DNA of 59,912 nucleotides from Verrucomicrobiaceae bacterium (GCA_019694165.1 JAIBCL010000038.1:1-59912); one strand, 5' to 3'. Positions 1 to 9,091 are shown, numbered from the stretch's first letter. Notes: generated by a model from the letters alone, not told the origin. A program made the numbers and translations.

Positions 1-100
1 GGACTGAGGGGGCACAAGGGACTTTTCGCCTCGATGCGCGATGGGATCATATTCCAGCTTGCCGGAAAGAACCGGACCCGCTACGAATTTAGTTCTTCCC

Positions 101-3100
101 ATGCCAGACGATCCCTCAGCACCCGCTCCAGAGGCACATGGTCCAGGCCAGACGCCCGCTGGTTTTCAGCGCGCTTCGGACGGCGGTTTCAAATGGCTGC
201 CCCCGAGTTCCGAGGCTCTCGGCAAACTGCTGCCGCAGTATCAGGTCGATGCACTCGTCGGTCGGGGCGGCATGGGAGCGGTTTACAAAGGAAAGCAAAA
301 GGCGCTCGACCGTCCCGTGGCCATCAAGATTCTGCCGCCCGAGGTCGATGACGAGGACGCTACCTACACCGAGCGCTTCAAGAACGAGGCGAAGATCATG
401 GCGCGCCTCAGTCATCCGGCGATCGTGCCGGTGTATGATTTCGGCGAGCTGGCCGATCCGCCGTTGCTGTACTTTATCATGGAGTTCATCGACGGCACGG
501 ACGTGCATCAGATGATCGCGGCGCAGGGCCGCCTGCCACCGGAGCATGCGCTCGCCATCACCGCGCATGTGTGTGACGCGCTGAAGTATGCACACGAGCA
601 CGGCGTTGTGCACCGCGACATCAAGCCGAGCAACGTGCTCATCAACATGGAAGGCCAGGTGAAGGTGGCTGACTTCGGCCTTGCGAAAGTCGATGAACCC
701 GGCAGCACCGCCGTGACGAAGGCCGGCGTGGCAATGGGCACGCCCGACTACGTGGCACCCGAGGCGCTCGTCATGGGCACGCAGGTCGATGCGCGCGCCG
801 ACATCTATGCGGTGGGCGTGATGCTCTACCACATGCTCACCGGCGAGGTGCCGCGAGGCGCATTCGATCTTCCGAGCAAGCGCCTCGGCACCGACCCGCG
901 CTTCGACGCCATCATCACGAAGGCGATGAAGATGAACCGCGACGAGCGCTACCAGAGCAGCGCCGAGCTGCGGCGCGATCTCGACGTGATCCTGCGCACG
1001 CCGATGGTGCAGGCCGGCGGACAAAGCAGCGCGGCGATACCGAAGGCGGCCGTGGTGCCCGAACGTAGGCCGGGTGTGGCGAAGCCCGCCCGGCCAGAGA
1101 AAGAGGCTGCCAAAGGAAACGCCAAAGCAGGAGCGAACCCACCACCAGCCGGGCGGGCTGGCGCCACACCCGGCCTACGACCCGAGCGCGCGCCGGCCAA
1201 ATCCAAGGCGCCTCTCTTCATAGGCATCGGCGCCGCAGCGGCCGTCGTGGTGGGCGCGTTTGTGATGATGGGCGGGAAGAAGGACGCCGGTAGCGCGGCT
1301 GGTCCTCCAGCCGCCGCGAGTGGCCCCGCGATGCCGAATGCTGGAAACGCACCCGCCCCGGCGAACGCGGCGCTTGCAGGAGCAAGCGCCCCACCTTCCA
1401 AACCCGCGCCCATCAAAGTGCGCGAGGAGCCGAAGGCGGCCGTCGCGCCTGTTTCAAATTCCAAATCCACGATTTCAAATCCCGCCCCTTCCACCAGGAA
1501 CGACGGAACTCTGGCAAGTTCCCCTGCAAGCGCGGCTGCCGTGCCACCCGCCAAACCGCAATGGCAGAAGGTCGAGTGGACGCAGGAGGAATTGAACAGG
1601 CAGAACAGCGCCGACACCATCCAGATCGAGGACGGCTGGTATCACATCAAGACGAGCACCTTCAAGTTTCCCGAGCCGGCGCGCGCGGTGTCGAATCTCG
1701 CCGTCCGCTACCGCGCCAAAATAGGGCAGCCTCTCTTCAGACTGAAAAGCGGCATGAGCGGAACCGACCTGATGCATTATCTGACTGCCGAGCGCAACGC
1801 CCTGGCGGTCGTCCGCTACGATCCGAGCAAGGAAGGCGCGCAGCGCGCGACGACGCTGGCTCAAAAGAATCTGCCCGCGGCACTCGCGCCCGGCTCGGAG
1901 ATGCAGGTCACCTTTGCCGTCATCGACAGTCGCTACGCCGGCCGCATCGACGACACGGTGACAGAATGGATCGCTGACGAAGAAGGGGCCAAGGCGCGAA
2001 TGCTCACGTTGCAGAACGTCCCCGGCTCCGAAGCCTGGGTGAAGGACGTGGAGTTCATCGTGCTCGACGGACTTACCGAGACCGAGGCAAAGAGCACGCT
2101 CGGCTGGCCTGAACCGCAGGTGATCGCCGCTATTGGGAAGGCGACGAGTGCGCCAGCCTCGGCGGAAAATACGGGTGTCCCGAAGGCCGATGGTCCCAAG
2201 CCCGCGCGAATGCCTGACCCGGCGAAATGGTTGAACGTGCTCAACACACCGGAAAGCATCGCCAACCAGCCCGGCTTGGCGAAGTGGGTGGACGGTGGTG
2301 TGAGTCTCACCGGCATGGTGAAACTGCCGAATCCGCCGGTCGCAAGCGCCGCGATCCGCGCAACGATCCGCGCGAGCGGCACCTATATCTTCGGTGTTGG
2401 CTGGACCGAATCGAACCAGGTCGTCACGGTTCAGCGGGACAAAGGCTCGATAGCAATCAAGGACCGGGACGACAGCAAAGAACGCTTCCCACACAAGCCA
2501 TCGTCCAACAGCGATGAGGAGGTGAACTTCCAGATCGTGTGCGTGGACGGCGTGCTGCAGGTTTCCGAGAATGATCAGGTCGTGGCGACGAAGACTGTGG
2601 CTGGCGCACCCGGTTTGCTGACCATCAACTCGCCCGGCGGCTCCGTCGTGAAGAACGTCGCCTGGCAGTCGCTCGATCTCCTGAATCCTAGCGACGAGAA
2701 ATTCACGGCCCTGCAGAACACCTTCCTCGCCGATCTCGCAGGCAAGGTGGACGCGCCGTTCAGCGCAGCCGTCGCCGACCTTGCGACCAAGCTCTCGGCT
2801 GCGATCAGTCGTAGCGCGCCCACGGTGCGCGGCACGCCGGCTGAGGCGGCGCTGCGCGCGGACTTCGACCGGCTCGCTAAAAAGGAACCGCTCCCGCCCG
2901 CCGATGAAAAAGGCGCGCCCGCTGTGCTCGCGGGCCTGCGCAAGACGTGGCACACGGAACTCGACAAGCTGCGCACCCAGCGCCGCGCTGCTGCCGAGCC
3001 GTTGCGCAAGTCCTATGACGCAGGACTCGCCGCCCTCGAAAAGGAGCTGGGCGAGAAGGGCGACTTCAATCGCGCGGAGAAAATCAAAGCCGCCCGCGCC

Positions 3101-4096
3101 GTGCTGGCCACGGATGATTTTCTCCCTCCACTGACCGGTCTCGCGGGAGTCATCGTGAAGCCGCTCAATGTGCGTCCATCCAAAGGCGGACGGCTCAAGA
3201 TGATCGGCTGCTTCCGCAATGCCGGCATCCCTGCGGACATCGAGCCGTTCGCGAAGTTCGACGACTTCGTCCAGGTCATCGCCACCGATTACGCCGTCGC
3301 CGCTCTACGTGCTGACGGCAGCGCGATCATCGAGGCACTGAAGGGAGACAAGCTGCAAATCATCAATCACACCAGCCCGCCGCTGACAACTCTCTCCGCC
3401 TATCATGTCGCCGTGTGGGGACTTACCGAAGACGGGCATGTGGTGTGCCCGGGCTTGAGCGGCAAACCCGATACAGGCGCATGGGACAAGTTCAGCGGAC
3501 TCGTCGATTTTTCCTGTGGCGATGCGAAGAAGTACTGCGCTGGATTGAAAGCGGACGACACTGTCGTCCTTGCGTGGATACCGACCGCCGACATCACCTG
3601 GCTGCCCAAAGTCGAGTCGCTGCCGAAGTGCAAGGCTGTCGTCTGCAACAACAACGAACTCATGATCCTCACCGCGACCGGAGCCGTGATGGCCTGGCAC
3701 ACGAGCGGGAAGAAGGTGGAGACGCCGAAGGCGCTGCACCGCGGGATCGTGCGCTGGCAAAATCCCAGCCTTTACGTTCCAGCGGCGAATCCCAACGCTC
3801 CTCCGCAGTTCGGCGGCTTGTTCTTGGACCGGCTCGGAGAACTGTACAAAAACAACAGTGACGGCATCACATCCACGGCGAAGGATGTGGATGACATCGG
3901 CAGCACAGGCTCTGTGTATGCCTATCGCCAGAAGCGCAAGGGCTGGACCTTGCTGATCAACGAAACATACGGCGAGGGGAAGAAGGCCAAGGAAGTGCTT
4001 GCAGCCGGAACGCCAATCTCATGGGGCCTCTCGCACTCCGATCTGAATCCAGCCACGGGCGGAGGCACGACTGGCATCTTTGTTTGGATTGAGTGA
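101..4096 (+). CDS. Membrane Ser/Thr protein kinase with RCC1-like C-terminal region
   Basis: This is a Hanks-type kinase that should phosphorylate Ser/Thr on cytoplasmic targets in response to its extracytoplasmic part. From the ATG at 101 (1331 aa) the kinase domain spans about residues 50-300: glycine loop GRGGMG (54-59), VAIK lysine 76, catalytic HRD (171-173), DFG (191-193) and APE. A Pro/Ala-rich linker precedes one membrane segment (about 371-391). Outside follow two beta-sandwich-like stretches (about 491-665 and 705-860), a helical charged part (870-1005) and a C-terminal section with repeated G-x-V-x-A-W type strands that looks like degenerate RCC1 repeats. An in-frame ATG at 41 would add 20 residues; I prefer 101 because MPDDPSAPAPE resembles the N-terminus of the kinase at 53000-55777. 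Neither start has a clear ribosome binding site. The linker is built partly from palindromic DNA. Kinase identity is sure; substrate and signal are unknown. Confidence 0.9.
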   Translation: MPDDPSAPAPEAHGPGQTPAGFQRASDGGFKWLPPSSEALGKLLPQYQVDALVGRGGMGAVYKGKQKALDRPVAIKILPPEVDDEDATYTERFKNEAKIMARLSHPAIVPVYDFGELADPPLLYFIMEFIDGTDVHQMIAAQGRLPPEHALAITAHVCDALKYAHEHGVVHRDIKPSNVLINMEGQVKVADFGLAKVDEPGSTAVTKAGVAMGTPDYVAPEALVMGTQVDARADIYAVGVMLYHMLTGEVPRGAFDLPSKRLGTDPRFDAIITKAMKMNRDERYQSSAELRRDLDVILRTPMVQAGGQSSAAIPKAAVVPERRPGVAKPARPEKEAAKGNAKAGANPPPAGRAGATPGLRPERAPAKSKAPLFIGIGAAAAVVVGAFVMMGGKKDAGSAAGPPAAASGPAMPNAGNAPAPANAALAGASAPPSKPAPIKVREEPKAAVAPVSNSKSTISNPAPSTRNDGTLASSPASAAAVPPAKPQWQKVEWTQEELNRQNSADTIQIEDGWYHIKTSTFKFPEPARAVSNLAVRYRAKIGQPLFRLKSGMSGTDLMHYLTAERNALAVVRYDPSKEGAQRATTLAQKNLPAALAPGSEMQVTFAVIDSRYAGRIDDTVTEWIADEEGAKARMLTLQNVPGSEAWVKDVEFIVLDGLTETEAKSTLGWPEPQVIAAIGKATSAPASAENTGVPKADGPKPARMPDPAKWLNVLNTPESIANQPGLAKWVDGGVSLTGMVKLPNPPVASAAIRATIRASGTYIFGVGWTESNQVVTVQRDKGSIAIKDRDDSKERFPHKPSSNSDEEVNFQIVCVDGVLQVSENDQVVATKTVAGAPGLLTINSPGGSVVKNVAWQSLDLLNPSDEKFTALQNTFLADLAGKVDAPFSAAVADLATKLSAAISRSAPTVRGTPAEAALRADFDRLAKKEPLPPADEKGAPAVLAGLRKTWHTELDKLRTQRRAAAEPLRKSYDAGLAALEKELGEKGDFNRAEKIKAARAVLATDDFLPPLTGLAGVIVKPLNVRPSKGGRLKMIGCFRNAGIPADIEPFAKFDDFVQVIATDYAVAALRADGSAIIEALKGDKLQIINHTSPPLTTLSAYHVAVWGLTEDGHVVCPGLSGKPDTGAWDKFSGLVDFSCGDAKKYCAGLKADDTVVLAWIPTADITWLPKVESLPKCKAVVCNNNELMILTATGAVMAWHTSGKKVETPKALHRGIVRWQNPSLYVPAANPNAPPQFGGLFLDRLGELYKNNSDGITSTAKDVDDIGSTGSVYAYRQKRKGWTLLINETYGEGKKAKEVLAAGTPISWGLSHSDLNPATGGGTTGIFVWIE
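1064..1179. repeat. Long imperfect inverted repeat inside the kinase linker
   Basis: Arms at 1064-1094 and 1148-1179 are reverse complements apart from one substitution and one extra base. They begin CGTAGGCCGGGTGTGG and end CCACACCCGGCCTACG. The unit is read in frame and encodes the Arg/Pro/Gly-rich cytoplasmic linker of the kinase. It looks like an intragenic REP-type element. Confidence 0.75.
1295..1390. repeat. Two short perfect palindromes in the kinase linker
   Basis: GCGGCTGG (1295-1302) pairs with CCAGCCGC (1307-1314) over a 4-nt loop. GGCGCTTGC (1369-1377) pairs with GCAAGCGCC (1382-1390) over the loop AGGA. Both lie just after the membrane segment. The second recurs almost unchanged at the equivalent place in the kinase gene at 53000-55777 (54628-54650). 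Confidence 0.65.
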
Positions 4097-4106
4097 GGCA
4101 GCCATT

Positions 4107-4238
4107 GGAGGACAGGTCTCCGACCTGTCAGCGGCCAGAGACTTTCAGTCTTTGGCCGCTTCTTCAGCAGTCAGCACAGCAACAATGGCTCAAGGCTGAA
4201 AGCCCCGAGCCGTCGTCAGGTTTGGAAACCTGACCTCC
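4107..4238. repeat. Cluster of four palindromes between convergent genes
   Basis: The gap between the kinase and pckG consists almost wholly of hairpins. GACAGGTC/GACCTGTC are at 4111-4129, CGGCCAGAGACT/AGTCTTTGGCCG at 4132-4158 (one mismatch), GGCTCAAGGCT/AGCCCCGAGCC at 4187-4211 (two mismatches), and GTCAGGTTT/AAACCTGAC at 4215-4234 (perfect). The outer ends GGAGGACAGGT and ACCTGACCTCC are themselves inverted with one mismatch, so the cluster looks like one composite element. It may also act as a two-way transcription stop, although there is no T-run. Confidence 0.75.
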
Positions 4239-4249
4239 ATGCGCTCTGT

Positions 4250-6037
4250 TCACCGCTCAAACCGCCCGACGAGCAGCTCGCGCTGGTAGATCATCTCTTT
4301 CGGGAGATGATCGTAGAGGTCTAGGTACAGCTCTTCGGCGGAGAGAATCTCCGTGCGGAATTCCTTGCGGTCCACGGTCATCACGGCGGCGAAATCGTCG
4401 GCTGTGAAGTTTTCGAGGCCGGTCCAGGTCATCTCGTTGTAGCGCGGCATCCAGCCGAGGAGCGCTTCATGGCCGCGCGCCTCGCCTCGCGCGCGCTTCA
4501 CGATCCACTCGAGCACGCGCATGTTTTCGCCGAAGCCGGGCCAGAGGAATTTGCCGTCGGCGCTCTTGCGGAACCAGTTCACATGGAAGATGCGCGGCAG
4601 GTCGTCGATGCGGCTGCGCATCTGCAGCCAGTGGGCGAAGTAGTTGCCCATGTTGTAGCCGCAGAAGGGCAGCATGGCCATCGGATCGCGGCGCACTTTG
4701 CCGACCGTGCCTGCGGCGGCGGCGGTCATCTCGCTGCCCATGTTCGCGCCGAGAAAGACGCCGTGGACCCAGTTGAAGGATTGGAACACGAGCGGCATCG
4801 TCGTCGCGCGACGACCACCGAAGATGATGGCATCAATCGGCACGCCCTCGGGTTTCTCCCAGTCGGGATCAATCGTGGGGCATTGCTTCGCGGGCGCGGT
4901 GAAACGTGAATTCGGATGTGACGAGAGACGACCGCAGTCAGGCGTCCAGTCTTGTCCGCGCCAATCGATGAGATGCGCAGGCGGCTCTTTGGTCATGCCT
5001 TCCCACCACACGTCGCCGTCGTCGGTGAGCGCGACGTTGGTGAAGATGGAGTTCGATTTGCACGTCGCCATCGCGTTCGGATTCGAGTCCCAAGATGTGC
5101 CGGGAGCGACACCGAAGTAGCCTGCCTCGGGATTCGTGGCCCAAAGGCGGCCGTCTTTGCCGGGCCGCAGCCACGCGATGTCATCGCCGACGGTGGTCAC
5201 CTTCCAGCCTTCATAAGTCTTCGGCGGCACGAGCATGGCGAAGTTCGTTTTGCCACACGCGCTGGGAAATGCGGCGGCGACGTAAGTTTTGCGACCATCG
5301 GGCGACTCCACACCGCTGATGAGCATGTGCTCGGCCATCCAGCCTTCGTCACGGCCCATCGCACTGGCGATGCGGAGTGCGAGACACTTCTTTCCGAGCA
5401 AAGCATTGCCACCGTAGCCGCTGCCGTAGCTCCAGATGGAGCGCTCTTCGGGGAAGTGAACGATGTACTTCGTCTCGCTGCACGGCCACGGCACGTCCTT
5501 CTCGCCCGGTGCGAGCGGTTTGCCGACGGAGTGCAGGCACGGCACGAACTCGCCACCATCGGAGAGCTGATCGAGCACCGGCTTGCCCATGCGCGCCATG
5601 ATCTTCATGCTCACGACGACATACGGCGAGTCCGTCACCTCGATGCCGATCACGGAGAAAGGCGAGCCGAGCGGCCCCATGCAAAACGGCACGACATACA
5701 TCGTGCGCCCCTTCATGCAGCCGGCGAAGAGACGATTGAGCGTCTCCTTCATCTCGCGCGGGTTCATCCAGTTGTTCGTCGGCCCGGCATCGACTTCGCG
5801 AGTGCTGCAAATGTAGGTGCGGTCCTCCACGCGGGCCACGTCCGTCGGATCAGACCAAGCGAGATAACTGTTCGGCCGCTTCTCGGGATTCAGCTTCCGG
5901 AAGGTGCCGTTCGTGACCAGCAGCCCGCAAAGTTCGTTGTATTCAGCGTCTGATCCATCGCACCAGCGGACGGCGTCCGGCTGGCAAAGCGCGCGCATTT
6001 GGTCGATCCAATGAAGAAGAGTGTCGTGGCGTGTCAT
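4250..6037 (-). CDS. pckG: Phosphoenolpyruvate carboxykinase (GTP)
   Basis: Converts oxaloacetate and GTP to phosphoenolpyruvate, CO2 and GDP in the cytoplasm, the entry step of gluconeogenesis. The 595-aa length is normal for the GTP-dependent family. Visible signatures are the P-loop-like kinase-1 motif FPSACGKTN (257-265), the preceding ISGVESPDGRKTYVAAAF segment, and the YGSGYGGNALLGKKC region (204-218) with substrate- and metal-contacting residues. The ATP-dependent pckA family is unrelated in sequence, so the nucleotide preference follows from family membership. It converges with the upstream kinase across a palindrome cluster. The next gene on the same strand (Gfo/Idh) starts 5' of it about 107 nt away, so co-transcription is possible but not shown. 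No Shine-Dalgarno sequence is visible before the ATG. Confidence 0.96.
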   Translation of the reverse strand: MTRHDTLLHWIDQMRALCQPDAVRWCDGSDAEYNELCGLLVTNGTFRKLNPEKRPNSYLAWSDPTDVARVEDRTYICSTREVDAGPTNNWMNPREMKETLNRLFAGCMKGRTMYVVPFCMGPLGSPFSVIGIEVTDSPYVVVSMKIMARMGKPVLDQLSDGGEFVPCLHSVGKPLAPGEKDVPWPCSETKYIVHFPEERSIWSYGSGYGGNALLGKKCLALRIASAMGRDEGWMAEHMLISGVESPDGRKTYVAAAFPSACGKTNFAMLVPPKTYEGWKVTTVGDDIAWLRPGKDGRLWATNPEAGYFGVAPGTSWDSNPNAMATCKSNSIFTNVALTDDGDVWWEGMTKEPPAHLIDWRGQDWTPDCGRLSSHPNSRFTAPAKQCPTIDPDWEKPEGVPIDAIIFGGRRATTMPLVFQSFNWVHGVFLGANMGSEMTAAAAGTVGKVRRDPMAMLPFCGYNMGNYFAHWLQMRSRIDDLPRIFHVNWFRKSADGKFLWPGFGENMRVLEWIVKRARGEARGHEALLGWMPRYNEMTWTGLENFTADDFAAVMTVDRKEFRTEILSAEELYLDLYDHLPKEMIYQRELLVGRFER

Positions 6038-6143
6038 GGTATGGAAGCCATGCTACCACGCAGCTCCCGTGCCGCCTTGTCTTTGTTGCGGCAGATGTTG
6101 AGTAGCCGGAGCGAGACGTGGCGAACGCTGGATCGACACACGT

Positions 6144-7301
6144 TCAGCGGAAGCTCTTCGCAAAATCATCCGCGGTCGCTTTCGCCACCACCTTCGTTTT
6201 CTGGAAGGTGCTCTTCTCGCCCTTTTCGATGAGGATGCGTTCGTAGTCGGCGCTGCTCATCGGGAGTTCGATGGTTTTGTCCTGCCAGGTGGAGAGCAGG
6301 ATGGCATTTGCGAGTTCCACGCTGCGGATGCCTTCTTCGGCGGGGCTGAGGAGCTTCTCGCCTTTCAAGATGGCGTCGGTGAAGTTTTGGAGAATCTCCA
6401 CATGCTGGCCGCCGGTGGGTTCGATGGGGATGTCCATGTGCCAGCTCTCGGGCATGGCGAAGGCGGCCTCGGCCTCCATGCAGAATTTGCTCATCGGCCG
6501 GCGGTTGCGCTGGAAGTGGATCTTAGTGTTGTCGGTGACGGTGAGACGGCCCTGCTCGCCAGTGATTTCGAGGCGGTTGCAGCCGGGAGCCTCGCCAGTG
6601 CTGGTGACAAACGTGGCGCTCAGGCCGCTGTCGTAGAGCAGCACGGCGGTCACGTCGTCTTCCACTTCGACCTGATGGAAGCGGCCGAACTGGCAGAAGC
6701 CGCGGACGCGCTGGGGCATGCCGAACATCCACTGGAAGAGGTCGAGATTGTGCGGGCACTGGTTCATGAGCACACCGCCGCCTTCTCCCTTCCAGGTGCC
6801 GCGCCAGCCGCCGGTGGCGTAGTAGTAGTTCGTGCGGAACCAGTTGGTGACTTCCCAGTGGACGCGGCGGATGGCACCCAGCTCACCGCTGTCGATGAGG
6901 TCCTTCACCTTCTTGAATGTGGCATTCGTGCGCATGTTGAACATGGCGGCGAAGATGAGCTTCTTGTCCGTGTGAGCGGCGATGAGGCGCTCGCAGTCGG
7001 CCTTGTGGACGGAGATGGGTTTCTCGACGAGCACATGCAGGCCGGCCTGCAGCGCTTCGATGCCGATGGTGGTGTGCGAGAAGTGCGGCGTGCAGATGAG
7101 GATGGCGTCGATCTTGCCGCTTTTGATCATCTCGCTCACGTCCTTGTAGCCGGTCTCCCCGTCCTGGAGCGGCGGCAGCGTGCCCGTACTCTCGCACAGC
7201 GCCGTGACGCGCATGCCGCTGACTTTTCCCGCGCGGATGTTTCCGAGATGGGCCTTGCCCATGTTGCCGAGGCCGACGATGCCGAGTCTGACTGTGTCCA
7301 T
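6144..7301 (-). CDS. Gfo/Idh/MocA-family NAD(P)-dependent dehydrogenase
   Basis: A 385-aa soluble oxidoreductase of the glucose-fructose/inositol dehydrogenase family, which oxidises or reduces sugars and cyclitols with NAD(P). The N-terminal Rossmann fold shows the GIVGLGNMGKAH dinucleotide motif (7-18). The EKP motif at 93-95 (LVEKPIS) carries the lysine conserved in the active site. The C-terminal alpha/beta domain includes a GGVLMNQCPHNLDLFQWMFG stretch (about 175-195) with the typical catalytic His. No signal peptide is seen, so it is probably cytoplasmic, unlike many Tat-exported paralogues in this phylum. The substrate cannot be told from sequence; neighbours (pckG, queF) give no hint. 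The ATG at 7301 matches the expected start of the Rossmann strand. Confidence 0.9.
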   Translation of the reverse strand: MDTVRLGIVGLGNMGKAHLGNIRAGKVSGMRVTALCESTGTLPPLQDGETGYKDVSEMIKSGKIDAILICTPHFSHTTIGIEALQAGLHVLVEKPISVHKADCERLIAAHTDKKLIFAAMFNMRTNATFKKVKDLIDSGELGAIRRVHWEVTNWFRTNYYYATGGWRGTWKGEGGGVLMNQCPHNLDLFQWMFGMPQRVRGFCQFGRFHQVEVEDDVTAVLLYDSGLSATFVTSTGEAPGCNRLEITGEQGRLTVTDNTKIHFQRNRRPMSKFCMEAEAAFAMPESWHMDIPIEPTGGQHVEILQNFTDAILKGEKLLSPAEEGIRSVELANAILLSTWQDKTIELPMSSADYERILIEKGEKSTFQKTKVVAKATADDFAKSFR

Positions 7302-7473
7302 ATGTGAGAGTGTGAGTGGGCAGCGAGGGTAGGCAGGGCGTGCGTGCGGTCAAGAATGCACGTCAGGCCGTCGCGGGTGAATTGGATTCCACCGGTGCAC
7401 GATGGCGCGCCGGCAGCGCCGGCGTCGAGAATCCTTCTTGAAATCCGCGCGCCGAACTGTGACACCTTCCGCC

Positions 7474-7920
7474 ATGCCAAAGGCCCGCACCACCAAGCAT
7501 CTTCCCGCACTCACGTTGCTCGGGCGCTCCGAGCACCGGTTGCCCGCATCGCCTGACGACGCAAAGCTGGAGACATTTCCAAACCGCACTCCCGGCCGGA
7601 ACTACACCATCCATCTGAGCGCGCCGGATTTCTCCTCGCTGTGCCCCGTCACCGGCCAGCCCGACTCGGCGCACGTCGAGGTCATCTACATTCCGGACAA
7701 GCTCTGCATCGAGACGAAGTCGTGGAAATTTTATCTCGCCAGCTATCGAAATCACCCGGCGTTCAACGAAGCGATCGTCAACCGCATCCTCGACGACATC
7801 GTGAAGTCCTGCCGCCCGAGGCAGGTCATCGTGCGGGGCAAGTTTGCTCCGCGTGGCGGCATCCAGCTCATGTGCGAGGCACGCTTTCCAGACCGCAAAG
7901 GCCGGCTCGAATGGGGGTGA
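7474..7920 (+). CDS. queF: NADPH-dependent 7-cyano-7-deazaguanine reductase (preQ1 synthase)
   Basis: Reduces preQ0 to preQ1 with NADPH in queuosine biosynthesis; preQ1 is later inserted into tRNA. The 148-aa protein has the single-domain (unimodal) QueF layout: CPVTGQPD with the nucleophilic Cys57 and catalytic Asp64, then the family motif ETKSWKFYLASYRNH (80-94), and a C-terminal VRGKFAPRGGI segment. The open frame begins at 7402, but those first 24 residues are basic and unlike the family, so I start at the ATG 7474. It lies just upstream of queC, whose product is its substrate. queD and queE are not in the window. No ribosome binding site is evident. Confidence 0.93.
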   Translation: MPKARTTKHLPALTLLGRSEHRLPASPDDAKLETFPNRTPGRNYTIHLSAPDFSSLCPVTGQPDSAHVEVIYIPDKLCIETKSWKFYLASYRNHPAFNEAIVNRILDDIVKSCRPRQVIVRGKFAPRGGIQLMCEARFPDRKGRLEWG

Positions 7921-8026
7921 GCGTTCACCTTTACCGTCATCCGCAGCCCCAATGCCTCGCTCGGAAGTCCGCTGAACCCGGAACCCCAACCGCTGCGAGC
8001 CACCGACACTACCCAACGAATTTCCC

Positions 8027-8725
8027 ATGAAAACCCTCGTCCTCCTCAGCGGTGGCATGGATTCCGTCACGGCCCTGCACTGGGCGCGGCGCGAGCACGA
8101 AGTCGTCGGCGCAGTCAGCTTCGATTACGGCGCAAAGCACAATCACCGCGAGATCGGCCTTGCCGAATGGCAGTGCGGCCACCTTGATGTATGGCACGAC
8201 ATCGTCGCGCTGCCCTTTGTGAACGAGCTGTTCACCTCCGATCTCCTGAAATCCGGCGGCGACATCCCCGAAGGCCACTACGAGGAAGAGTCGATGAAAC
8301 GCACCGTCGTGCCCTTCCGCAACGGCATCATGCTCGCCATCGCGTGCGGCATCGCAGAGAGCCGCGGTGCCGGGGCGCTGGTCATCGCCGCGCACTCGGG
8401 CGACCATGCTGTTTATCCCGACTGCCGCGAGCCCTTTATGCACGCGATGGCCGAGGCCATGCGCGAGGGCACATACGCGCGCATCGAGCTGCTGCGGCCT
8501 TTCATCCACCTCGACAAAGCCGCCATCGCGCGGCTCGGGCACGATCTCGGCGTCGATTTCGAAAAGACGTGGTCCTGCTACAAAGGCGGCAGCATCCACT
8601 GTGGCAAATGCGGCACCTGCGTCGAGCGACGTGAGGCTTTCATCAAGGCCGGCCTTCCGGATGTCACCCGCTACGAGGACGCCAGCGCGCTGCCGCAGGC
8701 ACCCCGGGAAGCCACCGGATTTTGA
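8027..8725 (+). CDS. queC: 7-cyano-7-deazaguanine (preQ0) synthase
   Basis: Converts 7-carboxy-7-deazaguanine to preQ0 using ammonia and ATP. The 232-aa protein starts with the PP-loop ATP pyrophosphatase motif LSGGMDS (7-13). It ends with four zinc-binding cysteines in the pattern C-x7-C-x2-C-x2-C (Cys184, 192, 195, 198), as is usual in QueC. It follows queF by about 106 nt on the same strand, and the two catalyse consecutive steps, so a queF-queC operon is likely. The C-terminal tail (ALPQAPREATGF) is not conserved in the family. Confidence 0.95.
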   Translation: MKTLVLLSGGMDSVTALHWARREHEVVGAVSFDYGAKHNHREIGLAEWQCGHLDVWHDIVALPFVNELFTSDLLKSGGDIPEGHYEEESMKRTVVPFRNGIMLAIACGIAESRGAGALVIAAHSGDHAVYPDCREPFMHAMAEAMREGTYARIELLRPFIHLDKAAIARLGHDLGVDFEKTWSCYKGGSIHCGKCGTCVERREAFIKAGLPDVTRYEDASALPQAPREATGF

Positions 8726-8878
8726 ACCGGGGCATTCCTGAGAGCGGCCTCCCGAAGCCGTCGAGCCACCGCTCAAGGCACCCCATGTCCCGCCTGCGGA
8801 TGGGGATGGCCCCCGAATTCCGGCGCATATGCGTGCAATTGCGGTTGCCGCACTGTCCGGAGAAATTCAAAAAATCTT

Positions 8879-8906
8879 TTGACACTGTTTTCGCGCCTAC
8901 TACTCT
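8879..8906 (+). promoter_or_regulatory. Sigma70-like promoter upstream of tRNA-Thr/tuf
   Basis: A consensus -35 box TTGACA (8879-8884) is followed after 16 nt by TACTCT (8901-8906), a weak -10 box, in an A/T-rich patch. It is the only consensus-like -35 I see before the translation gene block. Start of transcription near 8914 would give a leader of about 100 nt before the tRNA. Confidence 0.5.
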
Positions 8907-9015
8907 CCGGGCTACTTTTTCGGAAAAGGAGCCGGGGTGTATTGTCTCTATGCGGGACTGTTGTGCCTCGGCTTTGCTTTCGGAAGAGAAGGATTCCTTC
9001 GTCGGCTTCCGATCC

Positions 9016-9091
9016 GCTCATGTAGCTCAGTTGGTAGAGCACGTCCTTGGTAAGGACGAGGTCTCGGGTTCAAGTCCCGACATGAGCTCCA
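9016..9091 (+). tRNA. tRNA-Thr (anticodon GGT)
   Basis: A 76-nt cloverleaf. The acceptor arm GCTCATG/CATGAGC pairs fully, the D-arm is GCTC/GAGC, the anticodon stem CGTCC/GGACG holds loop TTGGTAA with anticodon GGT, the T-arm is TCGGG/CCCGA with TTCAAGT, and CCA is encoded at 9089-9091. Its place directly upstream of tuf is the classical bacterial arrangement, but the usual Tyr and Gly tRNA companions are absent here. Confidence 0.97.

Noticed and set aside
1475..2953. 492-codon minus-strand frame inside the kinase gene
   Set aside because: No recognisable domain and fully overlapped by the coherent kinase reading frame.
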